64,000 bases of DNA from Breviolum minutum Mf 1.05b.01 (lineage: Eukaryota; Sar; Dinophyceae; Suessiales; Symbiodiniaceae). A program made the translations under genes and the position numbers. Shown one piece after another: positions 33,928 to 46,903 of the stretch (position 1 is the first letter of the stretch; each line of letters starts with the position of its first letter). The stretch spans positions 1 through 64,000 of the forward strand of contig DF240855.1 of the NCBI GenBank assembly GCA_000507305.1, given 5' to 3'. Under the pieces are notes generated by a model. The model did no database searches, was not told the DNA's origin, and saw only the letters and a program-made list of their open reading frames with translations.

Positions 33928-34041
33928 ATACACTCCCTGAAACTAAAAGTTTGCCCCTTAAAATAGGCCGGGCCCCAAAAGGAAATTCATCTTCCAACCA
34001 CCAATTTTCAGATGTAAGCTCGCTGTTAGTTTCAGGGAGAA
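33928..34041. mobile_element. Fold-back element family B, copy 5
   Basis: Ends acactccctgaaactaaaag and gctgttagtttcagggaga, with cttccaaccaccaattttcag inside. Confidence 0.75.
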
Positions 34042-35019
34042 ACTAATGAGTATGTGCAAATCAACCCATGTTCTTTGCAAGTAGCCTGTTTTGAATCAAA
34101 AACCATAAGCCGATTGGAAGGGTCCACCCATTTTCCCATCCCTGTTGCCTGTATCTGGACCTTAAAGCCATCGTAGACGGACTGGCACTTCCTTGGTTAA
34201 GGGGTCTTGGAAGAATGATAGCCGGAAAAAAAACAGAAAAAACAAACACAATCTATTCTAATCTGACACTATTATGGGCATGTGGCAAAATGGGTGTCAT
34301 ACAACATCCTATGGTTTCCTTCTAAGAATAAACATGTCCTTTTGATGTTTTGGATCTCCAATCTTGAGACACAGCCCTATATACTTCGTTAAAAATGGTG
34401 GACTCTCTGGCTAACATCATCACTGTGAATGTGAACTGAAGCCAACCGGTCTGGGGTAAGTACTCATTTGTGACTATTCCAAGACAGCAAAATGTAGCAC
34501 CATATCGATGAAACAAGTCTATACTTACTAAAGATCTCATTAGTATCTATACTTGGGTACTACTACTTGTATGCCACTCATAACCGTGGAGATGTTCTAA
34601 AAAACCTACAAATACTACAGTGGTTAAAGAACAACTCTGACTTTTGCCTGTAGCACACCTCATGAGAATATTCTTGACTCTTGATTCAAACCGTTTGGTC
34701 ACGACAAAAGGATTCTTAAGTCAACAATTGGATCTAATTGGCTCTTTACAGCAATCATCGCCATAACCAACTGCAGCACAATAAACAAATGTACCAACAT
34801 GCACCTATAGCGCTTGCAAACAGGGTTGCCCTGGCATTTCTATTGGTGTTGGCTGAGTCTAAAACACAGAGTAAGCATCTTGGCCAAGTCAGAAACCTCC
34901 TGAATTTTTCGATTCAACAAGCAGCAACTGCAATACACACGGTCACCATGATATCCAGAGCTACAAAATGGCCGTGTTGTACCATGTCATATTTCCCCAT
35001 CCTCAACGCAGCAGCCTGT

Positions 35020-35079
35020 TCCTTCCACTAAATCCAAATCCAGTGTCCCGTCTGAAGCCAGTTCCTTGGTGTTCCCTGA
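35020..35079 (+). CDS. Exon candidate, Ser/Pro-rich
   Basis: After cctcaacgcagcag the plus strand reads PVPSTKSKSSVPSEASSL before gtgttc. This is a plausible disordered linker. Low confidence because there is no supporting neighbour exon in phase. Confidence 0.22.
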
Positions 35080-35279
35080 GTTGTGGCTTCCAGGAAACAT
35101 CAATCCTCGGAACAAACCATCGGGTCAGACTCATATGACAACTGTTGTTACAAGCAAAAATGACATCTGCGAAATTGGCGGCTTCAGATGGGATTTGCGG
35201 AACACTGACTTAATTGTCTCTGGATGGTTGGAACTACCAAAGATCTTACCATATATCTTACCTGTCTCATGCCAAACAG

Positions 35280-35448
35280 TCAAATCAACTTCTATGGTTG
35301 CTCATCTGCATATGGTCCTAAGAATACCCTGGCAACTTGTGATGCTGGGGATCCAAGGGGATCCCATGGCCAATATCATCGAATCAAACATGGAATCTCT
35401 TGGGGATCATTGATGGATGTTCAGTGGACGTTGATGCTGGAATTCTGA
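35280..35448 (+). CDS. Terminal exon candidate, unknown gene
   Basis: The acceptor is cttacctgtctcatgccaaacag. One frame runs 55 residues to TGA: INFYGCSSAYGPKNTLATCD, AGDPRGSHGQYHRIKHGISW. A second frame, MVAHLHMVLRIPWQLVMLGI, is open to 35413. The first has the more natural polar and aromatic mix. Confidence 0.28.
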
Positions 35449-36061
35449 ATCACAGACCCTCACTGAAGCCGTTTGAAAAATCAATAGCAGAATTTCATTG
35501 TTCTGCGGCTTTTCAACTAACATGTGCTTAGAAACCTGGGGTAGCTCCTCTGCGGACGGTTCCAGGTTTGCGAGCGGCTGAGTGAAACCCAGGCACTCCA
35601 ATCCTTTTGGGAGGCCTTTAAAAAGGTGGGGGTAGCTCCTTAGCTCCCCAGTCTGGAGGGGTTTAAAAAAAACCTCAGCTCCTTAGCTCCCTTCCAAGCA
35701 CGAGCTAGTCAAATTCTTGGCATCATCAGTTCTTCCTATCCTCTTCCTGCAGCATAGTTGTTCGATTTCTACGACTTGGTCCATGACAAATTTCAACAAT
35801 TGCATCCCGGCATCCCATAAATATCCACCAAGATTTCCACCATTTTGGGGGTGTTTTGGGGGCTTTGGAGTTGCCCCGTTTTTTTTGAAAGCTTTGTTAG
35901 ATCATCCCCTTGCCATGATGTTGCTACTGTTTTGATGAACAAAAAACCATGGAAAAAAACACCTGGGATATATTTTTTCAACCTTTAGAAACAACAAAGA
36001 TACACTATCAACTAACCTTCAGTGTTGACTTGGATGTCTCCCCCAATCATCAATCCGGTTT

Positions 36062-36313
36062 TCACCTCTGATCCAAGCATCCAATGATCTGTTGGTCTTT
36101 TAGTTGATCCCAGAACTCCTCCATCCAAGACGAAGGACTTGGCAGGACACACGGTGCAACCAAGTCGACCAAAACCTGAAGACGTCAGGGACCAGGGATG
36201 CAGGGATTGATGTGTCCCAAATGGGATTTCAGCCATCAACCGGAGGTCCGCCATTCATTTTGAGCTTTCCGTGTTTGAACTTTGCCATATTTTGCCTAAG
36301 TATAGATTCGCCC
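36062..36313 (-). CDS. Two-exon 3' end candidate
   Basis: Exon 36313-36241 (acceptor atactctgcag, donor CCTCCG|gttgat) reads GESILRQNMAKFKHGKLKMN then GGPP. A 65-bp intron follows, and exon 36175-36062 (acceptor ctgacgtcttcag) continues in phase as VLVDLVAPCVLPSPSSWMEE then FWDQLKDQQIIGCLDQR to a stop. An alternative frame of the second exon, CPAKSFVLDGGVLGSTKRPT, is open to a gttagt donor at 36016. The plus strand is also partly open. Confidence 0.3.
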
Positions 36314-36319
36314 CTGCAG

Positions 36320-37950
36320 AGTATGGAACTGGAGTTGCTGGCATAGTACGAAAAATCAAAAACAACTGCCAAAATGAACAAGCCAACCAAAGCAAAGAAA
36401 ATTGACAAACCGCGCTGTTGAGTTTGCCACGGAATTTGATATTCGATTTATGTTGAGTTTTTGCCTACCAAAAGGAAATTGCATGTAACACAGGTCACAG
36501 ATAAAACAATCCGGCGTCCCAGTTTCGTAAGAAAAAACTCCATGACACACAAATCATTGGTTAAACAGTTCAGGCTTGCCCGCACAAATTCAACCTGTTC
36601 ATACATTGACTCTACACTTGCGGCTGACATAGTCGGGGCAGGTCACAACTTGTACATATCCATACAAATATAGAAATCCAACTAGATTAGATAAGATTGT
36701 CAAATATCACAATCTTTATATATACTTACTGTCCCTTCAAAAAGCCCAAGTCCTTTTGAGAAGATTAAGACCGTCCGACACACTTCTCAACCGCCAAGGA
36801 TGAAGAGTATCGAGTTGCTGAAGTCAATAAAGTGCATCGCAAGAGCTTCAAAACCATGGACAGCAAGGACTCAAACAAAGGTCTGGTTATATATACATGT
36901 GCTTAGCATCTTCTATTGATAGCGTTTCCACCTAATCTGTTGCCCCAGTTTCAGAACAACTTTCTCGAGACTCTTAGCAGAATGGGAAGAATCACATTCT
37001 AACTCCCAGAGACAGTATGTCGTTTATTATTTATGATGATCATCTACCAGGTCATTCAAGCCGTGACCTTTTGATCCCCTATTTGGAGGTCACGATTCAC
37101 CATTTAAAGGGTCACGTACCATCCCAAAAAGGTCACAATCGCAGAATTGCCAGGTACCTAAAATACCAACACTGTACCCGCTACCACTTCACCTCCGTCT
37201 GGTGAATTGGTAGTTGCTCAGGGGGTTGAGCCGTGTCTTATCGCTTCATTGCATCATTCCCTCCCTGAGTTAATCATCTGTTCCTGAGCGGGTTATATAT
37301 ACTTTTTCGAAGTGGGTAAACTGTTTTCTATAAGTGTCTTGCCTGTGACCCTTCCAGCTTGAAACTCTATGGCTACACTGCACACATTTCAGTGAAGAAA
37401 CACCACAGAATGTTGAGAATTGATGCCTGAATGCCGGCAATTGGTAGGGTGTCTATATCTTGATGGCCTTGGATTTCCGCAGTGTTTGAGACATCAAAAG
37501 TAGTTCTACCCATCTGCCTTAATGTTGAGATCTATACAGGTTGTCTTGAAAGTGCACTCACAGAAGCAGTTGGACTCTTGTTTTATTCTCTGGGAATCTT
37601 TAGTGCCAATACCCACTGCCAAACACAATCCATACGATTGAGCATTATTTATATAGATCTTAATTATCAACTCATGTTCAATCATAAACCTTCACTGACA
37701 TGAAATTGAAATTGATTTGTTTATATACATCCATGGTTTCCTTTCCCCCTTCCAAAATTCAGAAACACAACATCTACATCCCTGTGCAAAGTGTGTGATT
37801 TTCGGCAAATCTGGCAATTGCTTCATTTTCTGACCATCAACGCCAATCGACAGGGGACGTCTAAAGTGGACTCATTGACGGTGATGTTTCGCCACTCAAC
37901 TTGTGTAAGTGCGCACACACAATTTCAGAAGTGAACAAGTCCATGTTCAA
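36320..37950. other. No clear gene
   Basis: Overlapping short ORFs on both strands. Nothing with both splice borders and a natural composition. Confidence 0.35.
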
Positions 37951-38110
37951 GGGGTATTTCCAGGGACCCCCAATAATGGGACCCATTTATCGTAAGTTTC
38001 CCATACTATTCCCATATCTTTAGGGATTTTATGGGAGTGGTATGGGAATAGTATGGGAAACTTACGATAAAGGAGTCCCATCATTGGGGGTCCCTGGAAA
38101 TCCCACTGAC
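37951..38110. mobile_element. Fold-back element family E, full palindrome
   Basis: Near-perfect inverted repeat centred near 38028. The left arm includes atttccagggacccccaata and cgtaagtttcccatactatt; the right arm includes aatagtatgggaaacttacg and attgggggtccctggaaat. Arms are about 59 bp. It is flanked on the right by cccactga, as in the partial copy at 2171-2252. Confidence 0.85.
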
Positions 38111-40983
38111 ATGTTTTGCCCAGATTGGATTTCGAAAACTATTTTCTCAACATCTCAACGAAACACAAAATGATAACATCAGACGTGTGATAAGATCTTA
38201 CACGCAACTTGGTTCTTAATGAATTCTGTGGAATCTGAATACAAGGTTTAAGTTGGCTTATCTGGGTATATATTATAAGACATTATAAACTACAATTTGT
38301 GCAACCTCAATTACGCCAAATTTCCAGATCCCTGAAGCACGGGTTGGATTTAGAACCATGATCTATAACACCCTGGCATCTATGGTTGAAACGAAACTCT
38401 ACCACCTTGTTGGAAAACACCATTCACTGGCATATTATATCATTTGATGTTTATCTGTGTGAGATTTTGGACAGGAAGTCCATGCACGACTTATTCAAAC
38501 TTCAGTAAACCTCACGTCGGACATGTTCACTGTGGCCCATCACTTGACTTGTAGATTCATGAGCTTCGCAATCTGTACAAGAACCTCATTGAGCCTCAGT
38601 CGTGCCAAAGGTCGAGAGACTCGGTGGGGTTGCAATGTTGCAACCAATTTGTTTGACTGAAAAACACATAACATAATTCCAACTCCAACTCCAAAATAAA
38701 ATAACATGTAATTAGAGGTGAATTGGCCTCAATACTCCCTTTTGGTCAGAAAGCTCGTCTGTACATTTGCCATAACTTCAACTTTACTGGATACCATGAA
38801 TGAACAAAGCAAGTCAGTGACTTGGAGATAAAACCAATACACTGTGATGCAAGGTTTATGCGTACTGGTAGGGTTGTGTTTGTTTATAGGGTTTGGCGAC
38901 TTCAAAACACAGCCAAAGGCAAGTAGCAACAAAGACTTGGTATTACAATACGGCGATTGCCAAGTCACAACTCATCACACTGTAATTCCAATTTAGGAAA
39001 TGGCCAAGTAAGCTGAAACATATATATATATATATCATTGATTGCCCAATGAGGACAAAGAATGGAACACATTATATAGACCAAATGGACAAAACAAATG
39101 GTTTTTTGCATTTCCGAATCTCCAGAAAACTGGAAATAAAGGTATAAATCGTTTTAATAGGTGGATCTTTAAATAACTTGTGTTGAAATCTTGTAGATGT
39201 TTTGTTCACACTATCTCGGTCTGCACCAAAAACTCGCCATCTTCGAGCTCGAGCAGCTCTTGGTCACCTTGTCGTGTGATCCGCTCCTTGGGCCAAGATT
39301 GGCAGGTTAGTGGGTGTAGGGTATGAGCAAGAAATCTGTGGAGACCATACATAGGAAGCTTTATGATAAGACTGGCAAGGTTTGTGCAAATGTGTCTTCC
39401 ACGTCCTGTCATGAGATATCAAGTGATAAAGAAGCGAGCGAATAATAGTCATGTTGAAACCACATGCGAAGGCAATCCGTACAATGACTTGTGTCACATG
39501 TCGCTCTGGTCGTTATATTGTACGCACTGTATACACGGATACATGTGCTGTAAGCATCCAAACCTTCATATATATGATGTACATTTATGTACATCTTAAT
39601 CTGTTGAACCACAAGTAGAACTTTGCGAAAATATATGAACATTGAACTATCATATAGATAGATAAAACTCGCACATGTGACTACAAATACCTATAGTGGT
39701 TGCCCATTCTTCAGCAACTTTGCCAAGCCAACGGGTGCTCCTTTAAAGCTTACCCTCCAAAATATTACTTCCCCGAAAACTGGTACGGCTGGCTGGAAAA
39801 TCCACCACTTCCTGTACACAAAAATGCGGACTTTCCATTGCCATTTTTGGTTTTGGGGGGGGGGGTAAAGGAAAAACATATAGACACCCTATGATACCAT
39901 AGGCGCCTTACCACCAAATCGTCACCACTGAGTTCTGAAGAGCTTCATGACTCTTCAATTAAGGTGGAGCCCGTTCCTTTTTTCAACGGGCGAATGATCT
40001 GATGTTAAGAGGCTTCTCTAATCTCATGGAAATTATTGAGGTGAATTTTTGCATAAGAACACGTGGTGAAATGTATTCCTTTCAGTTGTGAAATCATCCT
40101 ACAATTTGAGGGAAGAACAAAAAACAAGGTGCCACCAACAAAAACCACACGGCGACCCAAACCCCCTTATAGGGCAGCTGGCTTTGCCCCAAAAAAGATC
40201 TCAACCATCTTCACCCAGCGTCGAAGAAAAGCACTGAGCTAGCCAGTTTCGGTTCATCAAAACCTCCAATCACAGATCGTGCGGCCTTACCGGTCTTGAG
40301 ATGCCTCAGGCAAATGCTGCCGCTTGAAGTGGTATTTGGAAGGGCTTGGAAACGTCAGGTACTATAGATTGCTTTTGTTAACATGTCAAATAAGCAAAAC
40401 ACAAAGGGACTTGAGCTGAGAGCATGGTTCTGCTGGGGGGAATTCTGCAATCAACTTCATGAATTCATTCTCTAATCACCTATAAATATATATTGTACAG
40501 TACAAACATAGTCAGATTGTTTCACACTGTATCATATTGTATCATGTAATCTGAAAACATCTCATCACCAATTGTACGTTATAATCAGGCAAAAAAATGT
40601 ATATCAACAATTGTATGTTATACACACATGCAATATGAAAAGGCATACCTCAAATCAGCTGCAAATATACTATATATACATATACTATTCTATACTATGA
40701 TCTACAATATCTATACGTAAATAAATATATATCTATTATATATATATATATCTGATATGAGTATATATGAGTATCGTTATATTATTCAGCTATATACTGC
40801 ATTCTCTGCTTTGGTATCCTCCGGTTTTTCTCCCCAGGAATCTTCGTGGAACCAGGTGACTCCAGGACCGCTGAAAGGATGGTGAAGTAGTTCTGTCGGA
40901 GGTCAAGGCCATCGGATTCCTTATGATTACATGAAGTGACCAAGCAGTTTTGAGGCTTCAAACAAGGTTGGGTTGGGTTGGTG
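38111..40983. other. No clear gene
   Basis: Contains a tatatata run at about 39022, a TA-rich stretch at 40670-40760 and a polyG tract near 39855. ORFs are short and overlapping. Confidence 0.35.
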
Positions 40984-40984
40984 N

Positions 40985-41076
<92 letters not shown>

Positions 41077-41220
41077 TTGGTTGGTTGGTTAGGATGATTA
41101 GTTGCTTGGTTAGATGATTAGTTGCTTGGTTAGATGATTAGTTAATTGCTTAGGATGATTAGTTGCTTGGTTGGTTGCTTGGTGGATTGGTTGGATGATT
41201 AGTTGATTTGTTGGTTGGTC
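40984..41220. repeat. (GT)n microsatellite grading into GGTT/GATTAGTT repeats
   Basis: A pure gt run at 40984-41073 (ambiguous base just before it) is followed by ggttggttggttagg and several atgattagttgcttggtt units to about 41215. Confidence 0.9.
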
Positions 41221-41749
41221 TTTCTTTTCAAATCGTAACCACGAGATGGAACAGATGGGTACGTATTGAAACACAAAGTCCCCCTGAAGTTACCGGGTAA
41301 AAGTTCATCCACAATGGGGTAGAGGTCGGAGGTTTGGGTGGGGCAAGATATGTAGAGCTAACGTTAAAGAAAAGGCGGTGCTTCCGGGCCAAGCTAGGGA
41401 ACAAACGAGGAACATTGTACATACTGTCAAGTGTTCTGAAAGTGCATATATGCATATAATATCATATAATGATATTCATAATTGGTCTTCAGCACTTCTA
41501 TATTTTGATGCTGTGAAACTTCTACATGAATACAACATGTTAACTGTCGTGGTCGGAAGAATTGCGGATGCGAAAAGCAGATATCGTGATCGAATGATGG
41601 AAGATTCTTGACACATCTGCGTGGTAAACACCAGCTCTCACATTGAACTTCAAGAGTGAAAAGACGTTAGCTAGGTCGTTAGGTTGAGCAAGTTTTACTT
41701 CCAACAACAGCTAGCATCCGACCGTTCACCTCACATGCTTGCACTGACG

Positions 41750-41790
41750 TCGTCATCATCATCGTCATCGTCATCATCGTCATCATCAAA
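41750..41790. repeat. (CATCGT/CATCAT) short repeat
   Basis: cgtcatcatcatcgtcatcg-type hexamer/trimer mixture. Confidence 0.8.
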
Positions 41791-41916
41791 CTGAAACTAA
41801 ATAGACACAATCTCAAAATCACCACCACCTCCAGGACCATTCTGAACAGAATCACCATCAGCATCACTGTCATCCTCGTCACGCTGTCCTCATCCGAACC
41901 TGCTCCTTTTGCCAAG

Positions 41917-42000
41917 ATGCGTGCTTTAAGAAGGCCTTTGCCTCCTCATCCGAACCTGGGGAGGCTTCAAATGAGGAGGGATTGTGATGATACTGGAAAG
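41917..42000 (+). CDS. Internal exon candidate
   Basis: The acceptor is tgctccttttgccaag and the donor GGAAAG|gtgaca. It has 28 codons in phase 0/0 reading MRALRRPLPPHPNLGRLQMR then RDCDDTGK. The word tcctcatccgaacctg occurs both just upstream (41888) and inside the exon (41944). The minus strand is open too (SFEASPGSDEEAKAFLKHAS), so strand is not certain. Confidence 0.3.
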
Positions 42001-43437
42001 GTGACACATCATGGAACAAAGACAACACCGTGAAGTAAGACAGGACCATGAACAATCGCCAAAATAGGACTCAATACCGCACCCTGGTCAACCCATCAAG
42101 AACAACTTGAACACCCAATAGGATTCAGGTGGTGACAACATGACATGCTCTCCTTGAGTGCTTTCCACCGCTGCGCGGACCCACATGAAGCAGAATACAT
42201 ATTGGGACTGCACCAAAGGGCCGGCAAAGGATGATGTATACCAATCACCACTATAACCTGCACCATCCATATCATTGGTACATTGGTACTGCTTTAATGA
42301 TGAACATGTTTTTTTGATTTTTGTTGGAGGTTCCCTCACTCTCACTAGATAGTAAAGGTTACTGTGAGTCACGCACTGAAAGTAGTGCATGTGTATATAC
42401 AAGCTTCATGTCATCCCTCAAGGCAGCCGAATTCCACCAAATGCCATACCAAGTGCCAAAACCAAGGAACGAATGGCGTACCTTCTATTCATACCTCATC
42501 TCATCCAAGTGGAAACGAAAGAACGTTGACAATTTGCTCCGTCTAGCTTCTCCAACAGCTTTCAAGAATACTTTCTGTAGTCTCATTTTCAGACATCCCT
42601 TTTATACTATCTAGGCAATTCACTACAACTTCCAAAGCTCAAATGCTTTGGATCCACCCAATCCTATTCACCCACCATCTGCTAAACATCATTATATCAT
42701 TGTTTCCCCTCTGTTTTGCGGAAATGATGTTATTTTTTTGTTTGGTTTCGACATGAACTCACAACTCTCCAAACCTCGAGTTCCGTGCAGTTAAGATGCT
42801 GCTTCCCCGTTCGATGTTATTCTTCATGTATGGCGGGGATGGGATCCTCAGGTTGATCGGTTCAGAAACACCAAAAAAAACACAACAAAGAGGACACATC
42901 AAAAGAAATTTATAGACATTTAATTAACAATAGAATCATGTGTTGCATCAAAAATTACATATGACTTGGAATCTGGATGGGCATAGTAGTTTCATGGCAT
43001 TTTCATGGGTTTGAACTATATCATAATGTTTGAGTCAAATTCATACCATTGCCATGCAACCTATCACGAATGGCCATTGCACATTGACCCCAAGGAAGTT
43101 TCGAGAGTTCCAGAAGAGTTATCGTGTCCGAGGGTCACGAACCACATCCAGCACGAAGATTTCCTCAGGGCCAACAAAAACACAATGCCAACTACCCAGT
43201 GAACGGAAGGAATCCTTATGTTTGGAACATTGATGTTAATTATTTTGTTTCAAAATTAGGGATGACATCTTTTCAGTGCAAAATTCGTTCCCAAAACCTG
43301 AAGGCTAAAAACTGTTTTTTTTTTTTTTCGGGATTCGGTCAGGCTGGAAATCTAAAGCTCCCCATGAGGTGGATTGGAACTGAAACCCCATGTAGGTCAT
43401 TAAAGGACCAATAATTTTGGAATTGGAAAAATAATCA

Positions 43438-43543
43438 TATCCATATAGGATCCCTGGGACTGGTATATTTACCTACATTTACCATAAACATCAACCAAAT
43501 GTAGGTAAGTATACCATACATGGATGGTACGAGTATGGGATAT
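43438..43543 (+). mobile_element. Fold-back element family A, copy 4
   Basis: Full hairpin: tccatataggatccctggg, tatttacctacatttaccat, accaaatgtaggtaagtata, ccatacatggatggtac. Confidence 0.75.
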
Positions 43544-44103
43544 CTTTTTGAGACTCTCACCTAGAAAAGCCGATTTTTCCGTAGTTCATGACCTCCTCTC
43601 CCACTTTTTTCTTCAGCTTTTTTTTTTCCGAGCATCCTTCCATTTTGGATCTCACCCAAGGCGCGATCGAAGGTCCCGTTCCTTGAAAACCCCTTGAAAA
43701 ACAGGGTGTTTTTCATTGTTTGTGAACTCACTCAAGGGAAGGGGTGTGTGCAGTTTTTGTTTCGAAGGAATCAGCATATCCTGCATAGTCACCACCCAAT
43801 TCGAATCGTTTTTCGCTTATTAGCTGAGGATGGGTTTTGAATCTTTTCCCTAAATTTGGGAAGAAATCGGAAACTACAAACAAATGCTAGCAAAAAATAC
43901 CACCAGTCCTAATGGTCACGAATCCTAAGGCCTTTGAAGTTTCATTTTTGCGCATCTTCTGCTGGACTTGGCTGACTTCAAATCACGATGTGGTGACGGG
44001 TCGGCTGTGGGATTCCCAAACTGCCACACTCAATCTGATGAAGAAAACTTCCCTTTCCTTTCCCCCCACAACCACCAACAAAAAGACCCAAACTATCCCA
44101 AAT

Positions 44104-44280
44104 CTAGGACAAAAGAACCCTTGGAGATATAATAATATACATTTTATCAATTGCTTCCTCTGGTAAGGTTTGACCAAACTTGATGTCAAGTTTCTCCTTC
44201 TGTGCCTCCACGAAACGCTCCAGATTGAAGGGATCTAATGGATTTCTTGAGGTACGGACACGCTGTCCTCCAGTCACTAC
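44104..44280 (-). CDS. Exon candidate with DPFNLERFVEAQ motif
   Basis: After a minus-strand acceptor ggattgatccttgcag, one frame runs 58 residues to TAG: VVTGGQRVRTSRNPLDPFNL, ERFVEAQKEKLDIKFGQTLP, EEAIDK. The real exon probably ends before the hydrophobic MYIIISPRVLLS tail. DPFNLERFVEAQ resembles the start of DUF1810 proteins, but what follows lacks the expected HWMWF block, so I do not assign the family. Confidence 0.38.
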   Translation of the reverse strand, partial: VVTGGQRVRTSRNPLDPFNLERFVEAQKEKLDIKFGQTLPEEAIDKMYIIISPRVLLS

Positions 44281-44724
44281 CTGCAAGGATTGATCCAACA
44301 TAGTTGCGTGCACCCCTCAAAATCTACTCTAACACAATGCACACTGCCCCAAAGTTGAAATATGGACAAAGAACCGCTATCAAAATGTCTTAAATGTCAC
44401 GTGGTACGGCAAATCAAATCATATCAAGACTAACAGCGCGTTATGTTGTTTTTTGCCAGACATGAAGAACCGGGTTACGTCACTAAACATGACAAGCGCT
44501 TGGGACCCCTGAATGGAAGAGACTTTAGCGAGCTCAGGGCAAGATGTTGTCATGCAGAAAAAGGTAGCACTCTTTTTTTCATGATTCCGCTATACTTCAA
44601 CTGTATATTAAAATCAAAACCACCTAAATCTGTATAGATTGTGGGTATAAGTTATAAATTAATGAAATATCATATTGCAATACTTCGCCAATCTGGATTT
44701 CCATGAATTTTAAGGGTTCTTCAG

Positions 44725-45324
44725 GAAGAAAACACTCTCCTAAAGAACAAATCCATCTCCCAATGGTACGCACAAGGTGCATCTCCATCAGGTCGTTGCC
44801 GCGCCATGACACGCCCAGCCGCTGCTGCAGCACTCAATCGTGGAGGTTCCGTTCTTGGGAGGTTCCGGCCTCTAGGGCGTTTCATCATGGCCGCAGGTGT
44901 TGAAAGGTTGAGCCAACCTGAAGAGAACATGTTTTCAATTATAAAACACCGCCAGCATTTTCTCGTTATTTGTGATGAAGATGTCTAATTCCTGGATCAC
45001 GAGACAAATTTTCACGACCTTTTTGACAAACTGGGAGACGTTGCTTGTTTTTTAATACATATTCCACCCACCTTGATTTTCAATTTTAGAACCATTTTTT
45101 CACAGCCGTGAAATGCCCACCAGTTGGAAGTTTTCGGATTTTCAAAACCACATTGCAGGTAAGTCATTGACTTGTTTTGTTTCGTGCACCAACGAAATAA
45201 CACATATCTAATCTTAACTTTGACAACTGCTTTATTTTTGTCATTTCTGTGTAAGATTAAAATGCGCGAATATTTGTAGATCAAACGTACCACCATCCCT
45301 TGGCAGAAAACCTTGAAGTCTTGA
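44725..45324 (+). CDS. Three-exon 3' end of an unknown gene
   Basis: Exon 44725-44896 (acceptor ggttcttcag, donor GCCGCAG|gtgttg) reads EENTLLKNKSISQWYAQGAS, PSGRCRAMTRPAAAAALNRG, GSVLGRFRPLGRFIMAA and ends in phase 1. Exon 45106-45158 (acceptor ccattttttcacag, donor TTGCAG|gtaagt) supplies the other two bases and reads VKCPPVGSFRIFKTTLQ. Exon 45280-45324 (acceptor gcgaatatttgtag) reads IKRTTIPWQKTLKS then TGA. All three phases agree and the second donor is a consensus gtaagt. The protein end is basic, without membrane segments. No family is recognised. Minus-strand frames overlap the first exon but lack matching partners. Confidence 0.5.
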
Positions 45325-46680
45325 ACGTTTGAGTGATGGCAAAGAGCTCTTCAGGGCTGGGAAAACAGCATTCTGTTAGCAAACAGTCATAGGTCATAGG
45401 TATTCAAGTACAAAAGCACCTGCGTGAAGGACTATGTTTCAGCAAACTGAATTGAACATTATGTTGTGAGTCCAAATCCAAAACCTGCCTGTGTTTTACT
45501 CTATATATCACATGTTTGCAGCTTGAAATCAAAATACCCCTTAGGAATAACAATTGGGCCTGTGTCTGCGAACCTCGCAAATCAACATGATATCTTGAAC
45601 CTTAAAGGGTAGATATTTCTAAGAATTCAAAAAATGAAAACACATAAATAAAACCATTAAAAAGCACAAACACTTGAAAAAAAGTTTCTTTTGAGGGTTG
45701 GGGAAATGGCACCAACACTATCCCATACTATTCAGGAACACCAAAAAACTACAAAACATAAAATCCTGAAAAGAAAAATGTTTGCTGAAACATGTCTTTT
45801 TAACACTAAGAACAGTTTGGTTTTGGCCTGTTTTTTCTATTTCCATCTCTTTTGACCAGTGGGCAACTGAAAAGTAGTCCTTTTCAGAAATGGAACGTTT
45901 TAGGTGACTCTAATATGCGTAGAATGTGTTTGGTTTTTGGTCTCGCTCATTTTTGCAATTTTCGTTATTGGCAAAATATAGTACATGGAACAAAATTAAA
46001 AAAAACACAGTTTCTCAGAAAAACACACCTCAAAGGCCAACATTGCTCAACCAAAAATATTTCATGTATCATAAGATATTATAACTATATATTTATGTGC
46101 CACACACCTTGCATCTCAAAACACAAACTTCCGTTTATCCCAACACATCGAAATTCTGCGGGGCTGCTGGGCGTCTTCGACGGTCCACCCGTTTGAGTCA
46201 GGTGAGGTGCGGTGACCACCTGGAGATTCCAAGGGATTTCTGACAATTCTTGGCTTTTCAACGGATACAACTTACAACCGTCTGTTGATGGTGATGGAAG
46301 AGATTTCATTTTAATGAAATTATATAAGGTGATTCTCATTGTTTCGTTTTCAATGGTGTTTTTTGGATGTTTTTGACCGATTGACTTTTGGGATCCGGGA
46401 TCCGGGAAAAAATGCGAGTGATGTGACCTAACCTCTTTTCAACCTCCCAAACTGGAGAAAACATGTTTCTTACATTCATTACCCCCCATGGGAACTCACA
46501 TATCCCTTTCTAAAGGCCGTTTTAAGATGACTTTCCTTTTCACCAGCTGGGACATGTTAGTTCCCCGGAGGATACCACTCTTGAGAGTTTCACTCATTTC
46601 CAAGGCTACCATGTTTTTGCCTTTACTCGATTTTCACGGGGTGAGAAACTACTGAAAGTGATCAGATCCATTGCCCTGAT
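45325..46680. other. No clear gene
   Basis: Short overlapping ORFs only. Nothing with paired splice sites stands out. Confidence 0.35.
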
Positions 46681-46903
46681 GATTATATGGGTGTTTCCAA
46701 AAATAGGGGTACCCCAAAATGGATGTTTCCCCAAATAGGGTTCCCTGATTCCAGTGAGGTCCCCTGAGTTGCGTTTGAAACATCAAAATTTAGGAAACAT
46801 AACATAAACGTGCATAAACGAAAATGATGGAGGAAAAATGCCCAAATTGATCTGCAGCATCGAGAAGAATGCCCCCAAAACAAAATTCATCTCTACAAAC
46901 TTC

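Noticed and set aside
44104-44280. DUF1810 assignment
   Set aside because: About a dozen residues match the family start, but the expected HWMWF region does not follow in this exon or in an identifiable next one.
45291-45356. Minus-strand exon PEELFAITQTFKTSRFSAKG with good splice sites
   Set aside because: It overlaps the terminal exon of the phase-consistent plus-strand three-exon gene, which I consider better supported.
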